Below are positions 11,674-25,262 of a DNA stretch of 64,000 bases, piece after piece. The translations under genes were made by a program, and so were the position numbers. Within the stretch, counting starts at the first letter, position 1. Every line of letters starts with the position of its first letter. The stretch spans positions 1,860,001 to 1,924,000 of the forward strand of contig JAQSEB010000031.1 in NCBI GenBank assembly GCA_030063045.1, written 5' to 3'. Source of the stretch: Pratylenchus scribneri (Eukaryota > Nematoda > Chromadorea > Rhabditida > Pratylenchidae). The notes under the pieces are model-generated. The model did not search any database and was not told where the DNA came from. It was given only the letters and a program-made list of their open reading frames with translations.

Positions 11674-14600
11674 ATCTGCCGCCGAAGAATGAAGATTGAT
11701 TCATGTGATATTTCCCATTCATTCCTCCCCACTCATATTGTAATTTGTTGTTTCCTCCTATTTGTTGTTGTATAATTTCCTCTCATATAATTGTTTCTGT
11801 TTTTTTGCGACCCTCTATTCCATATTATTTCTTCATCATTTTTGTGTAATTGTAATTATTGTCTATTATGTATTTTTGATTGATGAATAAAATTTTAAAT
11901 TGAAATTTTCCTTGTTTTTAACTTTAGAAGTTTTTTGGAATTAAATTCGGCACTCCCATTGATAATTTACCAATGAAGGAATTAATAGGCAATAGAGTAA
12001 AGAAGATTTGGCACTATTTGATGGCATTATTTCCCTAGCATCAATTCACAATACTCCAAAATCCATTAATTCATTGGTCAACAACTTGGCCAATTTTCGC
12101 AATTGGCAGTCCCAATCCCAGAGGTCGTTTGAAACCAGTAATTAATCCATCCAAAATACAATGGATTTATTGAATTGAAAAGGGGGGGGGGGGTAAGCAC
12201 TTCACACTTTGGCGCATAATTAGTCCGTCGCCATCGCCATAATACACCACTTCTCATCGGCATCACGGCAACGGCACCAAATGTGTTCATCATCATCCAA
12301 TCCAAATCCCCCATTGCCCCCAAATCTCGATGGTCAACAACCCACTAAAATGGATGGGCGGAGGAAGGCCATTGTTATCCTCACCCACAGCCGTTTCCGA
12401 GGGCAACATGAGTTTGGGTGGTTCCTCACTCACTCAAACAATGATGGTGGCCGCTGACCGCATTTTTGGCCACTCAATTGGCAGCATGGAAAGACCACAG
12501 GGGAAGTCAAGGGCATTTTTGGATGCGATCTACGGTATTGAGAGAACAACGAATGAATGTGGGTGGCAAATGAATGCCATTTGATATTTGTTTCCATTAA
12601 TTTAATTCGTCATTCTTTTTTGCTAACATTTCTGCAAGTTTTTAAGCCAAAATATTTCCTGGAAGCCTTCCATTTCATTCCCCATCCATCCATCCACCCA
12701 CACAATGTTTTTCTTCTTTTTCAATAAAATTCATCACCAAAAGCGCATCCAATGAGTGGGGCTTCCGGAGGAGGCCAAATCCCATCCAATTCCACCTTCA
12801 TCAACAAACAGCAGTCCATTGCATTGATGTACATTCATAAACCCACCCACCGCCCTCCAATCCACCCCAATCCACCTTCCATAATTCCATAATCCTCCTC
12901 AACATTTGGGGGGCGAAGGAGGGGATAAGCTAATCCTCCTTTGGGGTGAGAGGACTTGTTAAAAAGGTGGATGTGGGAGGAGGAGGAAGAAGAAGAAGGT
13001 GGGCAAAAAGGCTGGTGGGTGATTCTCACATTTTGCGGGAGAAGTGCGCGGAAATTGGCAGCCAACTGTGCCCCACCAAAAGTCCATTATAGGAAATGGA
13101 AAGAAGGGATTTTGACCGCCGGCATTTTTTGATGGATCTTTGATTGGCTTTGGGGCATCTGCTGGGAAAGTTGGTTTAAATTGACGAAAAGTTAAATTGA
13201 CGTATTTCCGGGCGATGGAAAATTGAACTTTGGATACTTCCAAATTTAATAAAAAAAATATGATTTTTTCTTTCCTGCTGATTATGATTATAATAATAAT
13301 GTGACTATATTCCATATAATAATTCCAATGGATCATTTATTTCATTCCATTTCCAGCAAAGGGGATTTGGATTTGTTGGATTTGATTCTGTGGCCCAAAT
13401 CCTCCTTTCTTCTTCTTCTCTTCTTTCCTCAGTCAAATGCCATTTTGCCCTTTTCCTGTCCATTTATTCCTCTCTTTTGGCCATTTCCATTTCCTCATCC
13501 CTCCCAAATCCTTGGCCATCAAATGCCATATTCCTCCTCCCCCTTACCTCAATTCTATTTCCACTGGCTTCACATTCATATTCGTCCTCATTGAAGCCAT
13601 TTTCCCCAAATCAGCACAATTTGGAAATCTTCCTTACTCCTTTCTTTTTACATATTGTTCCATTTATGGCCACTTTTTGCGCATTTTCTTCCACAAATAC
13701 CTATTTCTCTGCTGGTGTCATCAATCCATATCCTCTAGTATTGCCAAAATGTTCTTCCATTCTTTCATTTTCCAGTTCATTTGATGTTCACACTTCCGCT
13801 AAATTAAATCACAAACCAAGATGTAATTTACCATGAAAATGGTTCATAATTCCTTTTTCATGTTTTCCTCCACCCACCACTTCTTTCTTATTCCAAAACA
13901 ACCAGCCAACCAATCATCGTGGATGTGGGGGAGGAGGGAGGGAGGGGGAATGTGTTCCATATATCGAATCCAGCAAACTTTCATTCTATCTTACGATGTT
14001 CAATCCTTCAAAAATTCAGAATGCTCCAGTGACCAATTTTGGTTGATGGTTTAATAACCATAAAATAAAGCAAAATGTTTGGGAAAATGAATGGCATAAA
14101 GAAAGTTGCCAGTAAAAATTGTCCAAATGGCGAATAAACACAAAAAGTTGGGGGAAAAGAGGGATGGGATTTGGATGGGATAAAACATAAAAGCAAACAG
14201 CAAAATGGGATTTGGGTGCTTGATGGGCAGCAGAAGTATGGAATTAGGACAAATTGAAGAATGAATTTTTGGTGATCTTTTGAATTTGTTTGGTGGAGAA
14301 TAGTTTGGTGATTGGCCAATTCACATGAATTATTTAATCCCTCCTTCCCCAAATTTCATTTACCGTATTCCCACTTCACACAGGGAGGAGAGAACTAATT
14401 TGAGTGCCATCATTCCCCCATCCCAAATTGGCAAAAATAACGTGGCAAATTTTCTTGATCTTTGATTGGACTTCGGACAGTTCACAGAATAATCTGCTGC
14501 CATCAATTCCCCGTAGAATTAAGCCAGCAGCCGCCCTTTTTCCAACCTTTCTATTCATTTTGGATTGATTTCTGATTCATCCCTCGGGCATCAATCAAAC

Positions 14601-16175
14601 AAATTTGCATTACCTAAGGGAAAGTGGAGGGCATGAAGGCGAGGCGATTGACTTCATCATCCAATTTAAACCATTTTAAATGGTTTAAACAACATTTGGG
14701 CACATTCATCAAAAGAATAAGAAGCTGATTTATTAATTAATTTGGTCGAAATGATCCAAAAATGGATAATCAACCGACCCCATCCTTTCATTTCTCAATG
14801 TGTTTTCCATCATATTTTTGGCACTTTTTGCCCCAAATTCATTTCCATTCCACATCATTTATTTATTTTTGCCCTCATTCAAACCAAAGTCAGCTTCCCT
14901 CCTCCTCCATTTCCATCCAAATCCCCGCCTCCTCCCCAAACCCTAAATGCTAATCCCCCTTCCTTTTCGTCGCCCATCAACCGGCCACCGGCTGCTGAAT
15001 GAATGGAATGAATGAATGAATGGTGGGTGTCCCCCACCTCACCCACAGTCAACCACCCTCAATCCCTTTGGGCGGCGGGTGGCCGTCAACATTTTTGGAG
15101 GAATTGAAGGGAAAAAGAAGAGAGGGACTCGGTTGGTTGGTTGAGCATTCCCCCATTTCCCCTCCCATTCCATTCATTCATTCCACCCAATTTTACTGTA
15201 ATTTTGGTACTTATGGAGATTGGCCCCTACAAGAGAAAGGACTGATTGAAGGGAGGGAATTGATGGAAGGGAACTGGGATAGGCGACTGCCTGACACATG
15301 CCAATCAAATTCTAAATTAAAAGGAGACGGAATCGCCTCAGATTCTTTGCCAAATAATAAATGAAATAAAATTTATTCGCAAGGATAAATTTCACAAACA
15401 TGCGACCAAAAATTATGAAAAACAAGATCAGGGGAATCAAATTGCTTGCGCCAAATATATTCGGGGAAATAAGACAATCGAATTCCAACTGGCATTTCTG
15501 CCATTCGTGATCCTGGCAATCCCAATCCGCTCTATACCCATCAACGTATTAATCATTCCCTGAATTTTGTACACCCGACGATGCCTCTATCCACACCCAT
15601 TCTGTTGAATCCCAATGGCAAAAAGTGAAAATGACTCAAAAGAAAATGTATGGCACCTTCTCATCTCTATATAAATCTTATTTCCCCGAATATATTTGGC
15701 GCAAGCAATTTGATTCCCTTGCTGATCTTGTTTTTCATAATTTTTGGTCGCATGTTTGTGAAATTTATCCTTGCGAATAAATTTTATTTCATTTATTATT
15801 TGGCAAAGAATCTGATGAGGCGATTCCGTCTCCTTTTAATTTAGAATTTGATTGGCATGTGTCAGGCAGTCGCCTATCCCAGTTCCCTTCCATCAATTCC
15901 CTCCCTTCAATCAGTCCTTTCTCTTGTAGGGGCCAATCTCCATAAGTACCGTAATTTTTCCTCCTCCTTCAATTCAACATTTTGCCTTTTTGGGAGAATA
16001 TTTTCCTCCCAAACACTGGAATAAATATATTTTCATTAATCTCCAAAAATGAATGGAACATTTTGAATTGTCTAATTTAGCAAACCAAACTTTTGGCCAT
16101 TTAATATTCAATCCCTCACCCATAATTCCCATTCCAATTTCCAGTGAATATCATTTCTCATTCACCCATCCAAAA
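11674..16175. other. Gene-poor 4.5-kb region upstream of the FEZF gene
   Basis: Apart from the transposon at 15206-15950, no splice-compatible coding region was found. There is a 3' UTR for the PH-like gene, a poly-G tract near 12182-12192, a short palindrome at about 14668-14687 (AAACCATTT/AAATGGTTT), and pyrimidine-rich tracts (13380-13600). An 84-codon frame at 12330-12584 has an ATG but no partner exon. Long non-coding flanks are common beside developmental transcription factors, so enhancers are likely here, but none can be pinpointed. Confidence 0.55.
15206..15950. mobile_element. Foldback MITE-like element, copy 1, with 8-bp target-site duplication
   Basis: Left arm 15206-15474 and right arm 15676-15950 are near-perfect reverse complements (about 270 nt each, a few small indels), separated by about 200 nt of unrelated, non-coding spacer. 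The element begins GGTACTTATGGAGATTGG and ends with its reverse complement. The direct repeat GTAATTTT lies immediately outside both ends (15198-15205 and 15951-15958), as expected for an 8-bp target-site duplication. No transposase is encoded, so it is non-autonomous. The 8-bp duplication suggests, but does not prove, hAT-type mobilisation. It shares termini with the element at 35441-35590. Confidence 0.88.
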
Positions 16176-17886
<1,711 letters not shown>

Positions 17887-18645
17887 CAAAGATGTTGCCC
17901 CAAGCAAATTTTGACGTAAATAACTTTTATTTTTTGCCGATTATCTTTCCATATTTTCACCTAATATGCCAAATCCGAATCCTGCTTAACCTTTTTGTTT
18001 GTCTTCCGTTTTCTTCCTTCTTTCACATATTTTTTTGTGATATTTTACGGCGTATTATTTTGACTTAATTAATTATTTTTGTACATTTTCCCCCAATTCA
18101 TTCGCCAAAGTTGCCCTCTCCCTTCAAATCATGAATCCATATTCAATTTCCATTTCCATTCATTCATATTCATACTGTTTTGTTCATTTTCCCCTCACAT
18201 TTTTGCGCAAATAAACCCATCAAACAACCAATTTTACAATTCCATCCAACCAAATTTTCCATATCCTTTTTTTGTCCCTCATCGCCGCAAACCAAACCAA
18301 TCAGTCGCCCAAAATTTGGGGAGAATGAACGACGTCGTTTTTTGATGTTTTTTTTTGGGTGTGAAGGCGATTAGTGGAATTGGGAAGGAGACTCAATGGA
18401 GTGTGCCGCGACTGACTGGCGCCTTTCTGGACATCCCACCACCCCCACCACTTCCGCCTTTCACGCCATTTTGGCCGCTCCCTCCCAATGGATGATTCAA
18501 AAGGTGTAAAATGTGAATTGAGGTCGATTATATTATTATGAAGAGGGATTAACGTAAAATAATTCAATCAAATTAATTTATTAAATTAAAATTAAATTAA
18601 TGGATTTTGATAAATAAAAAACAATAATTTTTTCTCTTTTTATTT
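17887..18645. other. Convergent intergenic region
   Basis: 3' flanks of the FEZF and adenylosuccinate lyase genes. Pyrimidine-rich stretches and short open frames (18079-18345 plus, 18301-18567 minus) lack splice partners and conserved motifs. No gene or RNA was recognised. Confidence 0.6.
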
Positions 18646-20984
18646 TTAAACATCCAAATATTTCTTCTGTGCCGCATTTTGCACTTTGCAAAGTGTGTCG
18701 GCAATTGCTGGCTTTAATCTTCCTTCCACAAATTCCTTGGTCTGTTCTTCGGCACGGCCACAAAGTCGAATTGGGTCGGCGATCATTTCGAGTAATTCAT
18801 CGCGAATCTGTTAAATTATTTTGGAATTATCAATCATAAAAAAATTAATTAATTTAATTTAAAATTCATGGTATAATAGAGAATTTGTGGGTAAATAAAA
18901 ATGGAATTTTATTTAATTTTTATTAAAATAAATAATAAATAATTTAATTAAAAATAACTGAAAAAATTATTGCCTCCAGGCGGTCTCGAACCGCCGACCT
19001 CCAGTTTACTAGACTGGCGCTCTACCCCTGAGCTATAGAGGCTTGATAGGGATATTATATTTTTACTATATTGAAGTCAATTCCTCATAATAATCAGTCC
19101 TATAGATGCCTAACTTTTTTAAATTAAATATTTTATTTATTCATTTTTTTAATGATTTACCTCATTCAATGAATTTGCAATCATTTCCGCATTTTTGCCC
19201 TCTTCGCCCAATGCAATTTGCCTAATTTTTGAATGCACTTTTTGTCGATCTTCTCCTCTCTCAACCAAAATCATCATTGCCCTCTCCAAAACTGCATTTG
19301 GCATAAATTCTTGAACATTTTGGCCAATACAATCAACATTCACGTTTAATCCTTCGAATACATTCTGCAAATTAATATTTTAATATTTCAATTTAATTAA
19401 ATTTATGATCAATCAATGACCAAAAATACCCATAAAAACCATTTTTTTTATAATTTTAAACCTAAAATTTATTTGCCTGGAGAATGTCGAGGATTGCATC
19501 GGCGGCGAGGAATGCATCCGGCAAAACAATTCGTCGATTTGAGGAGTCATCCAAAGTTCGTTCAAATCCTTGGTTGGCAAAGGTATTCAACGGTTCCTGG
19601 AAAATTAAATGATAATTCAATAGTAATTTTTAATGGATAAATATTGAATAAAAAGAATATTTTTGTAAATATGCTAATTTTAATTAATTAATTAATATTT
19701 CCCCCATTTCATTTTCTCACCAAAACTAAATTGATTAAATGTCGTGCAATTCCACAAATTCGCTCCGATCGCATTGGATTCCTTTTGTACGGCATTGCCG
19801 AACTGCCAATTTGGTCCGCATCAAATGGTTCGGCCAATTCGCCAATTGCCTGCAACATTCGAATGTCCAATGCAATTTTGTGGGCGGCAGAGCCAAAGGA
19901 GGATAATGCAAAAATAATGTGCGAATCCTTTGAAGGGAAAATAATAGAAAATTAATAAAATAAAATGATGGTAAATAAATTATTAATTTTTTTAAATTTT
20001 TCAAATTGAAAAATAAACAAAAACCTGATAACGTGGATAGGTTTGGCCACAAATGTCAAAAGCTCGTTGGAATCCGGCCTTTTTGGTCAATAATTTGTCC
20101 AATTGTTGCACTTTTGCCGAATCCCCTTTGAACAATTCCATCAATGCATCTTGCGTTCCGACGGCTCCTTTCACCCCTCGAAAGCGCATTCCAGAGTGAA
20201 CATTTTTGAGCTGAAAATGTGGCAAAATTATAAATAAATAAAGGAAATAAAATTACCAATTCAAACGAATCCAACAATCCATCGGCCCAAATGGCCGCTC
20301 TCTTCCCCACGGTGGTCAGTGATGCCGTTTGAAAATGAGTTCGGCCAGTGGTGGGCATGTTCGCATATTTGAGTGAAATTGTGGCCAATCGATCCAAGCA
20401 AATTGCCAATCTAATAATTTTAATTCATTTTATTAAAAATTAATGTCAAACTTTGTCAAAATGTGTTCCAATGCCTGTTGTTGTATAATTAAATCGGCAT
20501 TGTCCTGAACGAAACAGGAAGTGACGCCAAGATGAATGATGCCAGCCGCCTTTGGACAAACCTGGAAAAAGCATAGTGAATTTTTAAATTATTTTTTGAA
20601 TTTTCAAATTTTGTAAATATTATTTTTTTAATAAAAATAGAAAATACTTTGCCGAATGCGTGAATGTGGGCCATCACATCATGTTTTAATTCTTTCTCCT
20701 TTCCGCGAATCAATTCCCAATCAAAATTTCCTCTCTGCGCCTTCATTTCCGTGATCATTTCTTCATTAATTCGTGAATCCAGCCCAAGTTCTCTTTCGGA
20801 TTCGGCCAACCAGATCCAAAGTTGCCTCCATATTTCAGCCTAAAAATCACAAAAAATAATAATAAATTTGGATTATTATGGAATTAATAAAATTAACCTT
20901 ATTTTGTTCAGAGAATAATTTGATTAAAGGACTGCCGCGACACCATCTTCCAAGAAATGGAGAATTGTAACTTTCTGGATTCAT
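18646..20984 (-). CDS. adsl-1: Adenylosuccinate lyase
   Basis: Cytosolic purine enzyme that cleaves SAICAR to AICAR and adenylosuccinate to AMP, releasing fumarate. Nine exons (20984-20898, 20839-20648, 20561-20452, 20410-20257, 20210-20025, 19927-19721, 19596-19477, 19364-19161, 18807-18646) give 473 residues, the normal length. Family blocks are present in order: [59 protein letters not shown] and the signature loop [17 protein letters not shown], then [20 protein letters not shown]. The catalytic His of GRTHFQTA and the Ser of GSSAMPYK are intact. Exon 7 ends at a GC donor (CAG|GCAAAT). A tRNA-Thr sits in the last intron. Divergently oriented from the patatin-like gene. Confidence 0.97.
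18972..19042 (-). tRNA. tRNA-Thr (anticodon AGT)
   Basis: 71 nt on the minus strand with acceptor stem GCCTCTA/TGGAGGC, D arm TAGCTCAGGGGTAGAGC, anticodon stem CCAGT/ACTGG around CTAGTAA (anticodon AGT), and T arm GGCGGTTCGAGACCGCC. It lies in the last intron (18808-19160) of the adenylosuccinate lyase gene, on the same strand as the host. Confidence 0.96.
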
Positions 20985-21332
20985 CGATGTAGTCCAATTT
21001 ATTATAGCGGAATGAAGGAAAAGCAGAATTCTTTTCCAAAATAAAAAAAAATAGATAAAATAACCAATATTAAAATTTTTTTATTAAATTAAACCTAAAA
21101 AAAGATTAGGTAATTTTCATAAAAATTATTAGAACAAACAAAATAAATGTTTTATTTTTAAAAACATACATTTTTCGCTAATAAATTATTTTTTATGTCG
21201 TTATAAATTTTCCTTCTACTTAATCCCTTTAAATCCTAATTCCTAATCAACAATAAAATAACTTTCCTCCTGCAACAGATTTTTAATTTCAACATATTTT
21301 TAGGTTTTTAATCCTAAATATATTAAACTTTA
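20985..21332. promoter_or_regulatory. Divergent promoter region (adenylosuccinate lyase / patatin-like lipase)
   Basis: About 350 nt of strongly A+T-rich DNA between two start codons facing outward. No TATA box or recognisable operator was seen. It presumably holds both promoters. Confidence 0.45.
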
Positions 21333-22566
21333 ATGTATTATCTGAATATGTTGGTAGCCGGCGGCATAAAACAAGGCGAAGATAATTCAAATGATGGACC
21401 AAGCAGTAGCAATAATAACAATGGAAAGCAAAATGCCGGCACAACGCCCCAATCTCTTCCTAAAATTACCTATCCAGCCCGAATTGCGATCTCAATGAGT
21501 GGCTGTGGATTTCTTTCGTCCTACCATATTGGTGCAATGATTTGCTTACAAAGACATGCCAAGGTTTACAATTTAATCACCCATTTAAAATTAAAAAATC
21601 GGAATAATTCCCATCAAAAAATTCCAATAAAATTATCTTTTTTTAAGACACTTCTCTCAAATGTGCACGTTTATTGTGGCGCATCGGCCGGAGCACTTAT
21701 CGCATCTCTGATGGTATTGGCGCCTAATAAACTGGAAGTAATGTTTTGGAAATTATTAAAATAATTTTAAAATTTTAATTTGCAGGAGGCCTTGAAACAA
21801 GTCTACGAATTAGCCGAGAAAGTGCCAAACATTTTGATGTATAGCTTTGACAAAAGTTTCAACATTGATCAGCGACTTGCCGAATTGGTCGACAGACATC
21901 TGCCGCAGGATATTTCAGCAGCCAATGACCGATTGTCCATTTCTCTGACCAACCAGAAAGTAATAAAATAAATGTAAAAATTAAATAATATTAAATGTTT
22001 TGCAGGATTTTTCCAATCGTTTAGTGAATAAATTCCCGGATCGAAATTATTTGATGCAATGTCTTTTCGCCAGCTGCTATATTCCCTATTACACACGAGG
22101 CCGACCACCCATCATCGATGGCGAGGTAAATTAACTCAAAATTTGAATTCATTTTTTAAATTTTTTAGACTTATATTGATGGAGGACTGTCCAACAATTT
22201 ACCAATGATCAATGGAATGCACACAATCACAATTAGTCCATTCAGCGGCAGTGCCAAAATTGCACCGGCCAGAAGCAATGATGCCCTTTGGAATTTTGAT
22301 TTGGGCCGCCAACTCACTTTCGGTCAACAACAACTCAATGTATAAAATTAATAATTGGGCAAATTACCACATATTTTCATTATTAATTGCAGATAACATG
22401 GGAAAACATTGTCCGTGTCTATCGAGCCCTTTACCCAAGGCCGATCTTCCCTGCTCAGAATAACACCACATTAATTGCACGCTATTATGAACAAGGCTAT
22501 CGGGACACAATGAATTATTTGCTCAAACGAGGCTATTATGAGAGGTCAATTGGCACTGAAGTTTGA
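21333..22566 (+). CDS. Patatin-like phospholipase / ATGL-type triacylglycerol lipase
   Basis: Six exons (21333-21563, 21648-21737, 21786-21959, 22006-22125, 22169-22339, 22393-22566), all in ph. 0, give 319 residues. The patatin catalytic dyad is visible. SMSGCGFLSSYHIGAMICL is the oxyanion-hole segment followed by the helix typical of PNPLA2/ATGL. YCGASAGAL carries the GxSxG nucleophile serine, and YIDGGLSNNLPM carries the catalytic aspartate in DGG. Members hydrolyse triacylglycerol or phospholipid acyl esters at lipid droplets or membranes. The protein is shorter than vertebrate ATGL and lacks its long hydrophobic C-terminal region, so droplet targeting may differ. The start is the first Met before a disordered N/S-rich stretch; a later Met at 21348 is possible. 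Confidence 0.9.
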
Positions 22567-22975
22567 CGGAAAATGGCAACGGAATTAATTCAATGATGCA
22601 AACAAATTACATTCATTACCTCCATTCACTCACCCAAAATTACCCAATTTTATGTTTCGTGCCTTTTGTAATTTTAATTTAAAAAAAATAGTCATCATTT
22701 TTATTAAATAAATTATGCTGTACATCAAATGAATAATTTATCCTTGGAACCGGGATAATTAAGGAACAATGGAGGAAATTTCTTTTTGGCTTATCTTAAT
22801 TCTTAACTAATTATGACCAGAAAAAGAATTATTTTTATAATCAATTCATTAAAAATTCAAATAGAAATTTACATTTGGAATTTTTATTATTAAAAAATAT
22901 CAAATATTAAATGGTAAAATCAATAATTAATTACAAATATTCATCAAATAATCATTATGGGATTGATTAAGTCAT
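22567..22975. other. Convergent intergenic region
   Basis: A+T-rich shared 3' flanks of the patatin-like and RBBP5 genes. AATAAA-like strings occur near 22706. No other feature seen. Confidence 0.6.
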
Positions 22976-24959
22976 TCATTTGGATTTTCGTGCTTTTTGC
23001 GCCGATTTTGATGTGCCACCACTAGAATTCCTGGTCGTTTTAGCCGATGAAGAATTTGGCCTTGAATCCGATTTTTGGGGCTCTAAAAAGATTAAATTTA
23101 CATAAATGTTGTGAATTAAATTAACCATCATCAGCTCCGTCCATTTCCGGCGCTATTGGCACAAACCAAAGTGATTTGCAACTGTCCAAATCGGTGGAAA
23201 AATCCTCCAAATCTTCTTCGTCCGATGATTGCAAATATTTGGGCGCCTGCACAGTGGTCACGTCGATTTCAAGGTCCAAATCCTCCTGAAAAAATCATAA
23301 ATTGTTCAAATTCAAAATTATTCCTTTAAAACCTTTTCCTCCTGTTTTTCACCATTGTCGCTGGCATCCTCATCGAACGTGTCAAATTCGCCTTCTTTTT
23401 CTATATATTTATGGTTTTCCTCCAATTCAGTGAAGTCTGGCGCAAATGCACTCCAATTCTCGACATGCGCCTTTAAAAATGAACATTATTTTTCAATTAA
23501 AATGGTCTAATAAAATTCATTTTTTTAAATAATTTATTTCCATAAAAAAACACCTGCGTCCAAACTGTGACATTTCCAGTGGATGCGGCCACCGAAATAA
23601 TGACTGGTTTGTTTGGATGCCATTGACAGTCTGAGAGCAATTCTCCCTTTGGTCCATGCAATATTTTGACCAATGTCCCAGTGCTTCTCTCCCAAATGTT
23701 CAATGAATGACTTTTGCTGCTCCCGCCGCAAATGTAGTCTCCGTCACCAGAGGTGCAAATGCATTTCCATAAAGTCTATTAATTTAAAATTTTAATTTGC
23801 AATAATCATTTTATTTTTTGGCCGAGAATTTTTTTTTATATTGATTTTTATTTGATTTTGACAAACTAACTTTGTTGACCACATCCTGGAATCTTTGATG
23901 TGGCTGAAGAATGCTGCCCGATTTAGCATTCAACAAATCCTGGAGTCGATAGCAGCGAATGACTCGATCCTGGGAATTTGTCACAATGTAGTCATTGCGT
24001 CGAGAAACCGCAAAACTTTTGATCTGAAAAATTAAAAATTTGAATAGATAGAAGGCAAGGCTCAAATTTAAAAATTTTATATTTGTTGAGGGGAAAAATT
24101 TAATACTTATTAATTTTTTGAATTCTTTATTAAATAATGTGATTCTTAAACATTCTTCTCCCTCCTCCCTAATTTAATTTACTCGTGATTTTGTGACCAA
24201 GTCTTACTTGTTGTTGATTTCCTTGTTGCCGGCAATGCACAATCGGCTTCAATGTTTTCGCATCATAGACTGCGATTTGGCCTTTTGCACTTCCCGTGAT
24301 GATGTATTGGCCTCGCCGATCGTAAGTAGCCGCCGAAATTGGTTCATCCACTGATTCTGAAGAGGCACGATGCGACCCCGTGGAGACGAGTCGCGTTTCC
24401 TGGCCACTCAACAAATTTCTGACAATTGGCGGCGAACAAACACCAGAGCTCAACAAAATATGATAGATCAATACCTGGTGTTCATTCCTGTTAAATTAAA
24501 ATAATTAATTGTGATTTAATTAATTAACAAACCAACCGTGGATTGAATAAAGCCAATTGAGTTGTAGTGCCAACCCCAAATGCGAATCGATGCAGAGGTG
24601 AGGTCGTGTTAAGAATTTCCCAAACCGAAACAGAGCCATCTACACTTGAGGAGAGGAGGCGTTTCCCATTGCGAGACCAAGAAATTGATAAAATTGGTTT
24701 TACATGAGCATTCCAAGTCTAAATTAGGAGTATATAATTTCAAAAATAATTTATTTTTTTAACAAACTTTGACAACTCCTTTGGTCACAAAATCATAAAT
24801 AAAAAGCCGTCCATCCGTGCTTCCAATTGCGATCAATGTGCCGAGTCTATTAAATTTTGAGCAAGTGGCCGCTGCCCCACTGCCATCCAATGAGCAGTCC
24901 CTTTCTTCTGGGAATGAATTTGAGAAGTTCTTTTGGAATAAATCGACGTTCATTTTCAT
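22976..24959 (-). CDS. rbbp-5: RBBP5/Swd1 orthologue, WD40 subunit of COMPASS/MLL histone H3K4 methyltransferase
   Basis: Eight exons (24959-24768, 24718-24537, 24487-24208, 24023-23871, 23775-23554, 23470-23333, 23285-23126, 23082-22976) give 477 residues. WD40 blades occupy about residues 25-320 ([45 protein letters not shown]). The family hinge [20 protein letters not shown] follows, then the acidic activation segment ([13 protein letters not shown]) and a [10 protein letters not shown] string like the LYLPIAPEVED block of human RBBP5. The tail is basic ([10 protein letters not shown]). In animals this subunit joins WDR5, ASH2L and DPY30 in the nucleus to stimulate SET1/MLL. The hinge and ASH2L-binding region make RBBP5 more specific than a generic WD40 call. 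Confidence 0.95.
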
Positions 24960-25262
24960 TCAAAATTTTAGTTTGATAGATTTTTCAAAATTCATTATTC
25001 TATCAAACTTCTTTAAAAAATTCAAGAAAAAATATTGCTCGGGAAAAAATATAAAATGAAAATTTTCTTTGTTTTAGGGATTTCCGAAAAAAAGAATCAA
25101 TCAATAAATTTTTTTATTAAATTTTTATTTTATTAATCAATAATCATAATTTAAATCATAATCAAATCAAAAAAGTTATTTTTTCCTCCAATAATCATTT
25201 TATTTTTTTAATTCATTCCATTCTTCAATTCAAGGTTTTTTTTTCATGTTTTATTAAAAATA
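24960..25262. promoter_or_regulatory. Divergent promoter region (RBBP5 / RMI1)
   Basis: About 300 nt of A+T-rich DNA between outward-facing start codons of two nuclear-protein genes. No TATA box or specific motif seen. Confidence 0.45.

Noticed and set aside
12330..12584. 84-codon open frame upstream of FEZF
   Set aside because: It has an ATG but no family motif and no in-phase splice partner, and its composition is like the surrounding non-coding DNA.
14668..14687. Short palindrome AAACCATTT/AAATGGTTT
   Set aside because: Too short and A+T-rich to distinguish from chance; no terminal repeats or duplication around it.
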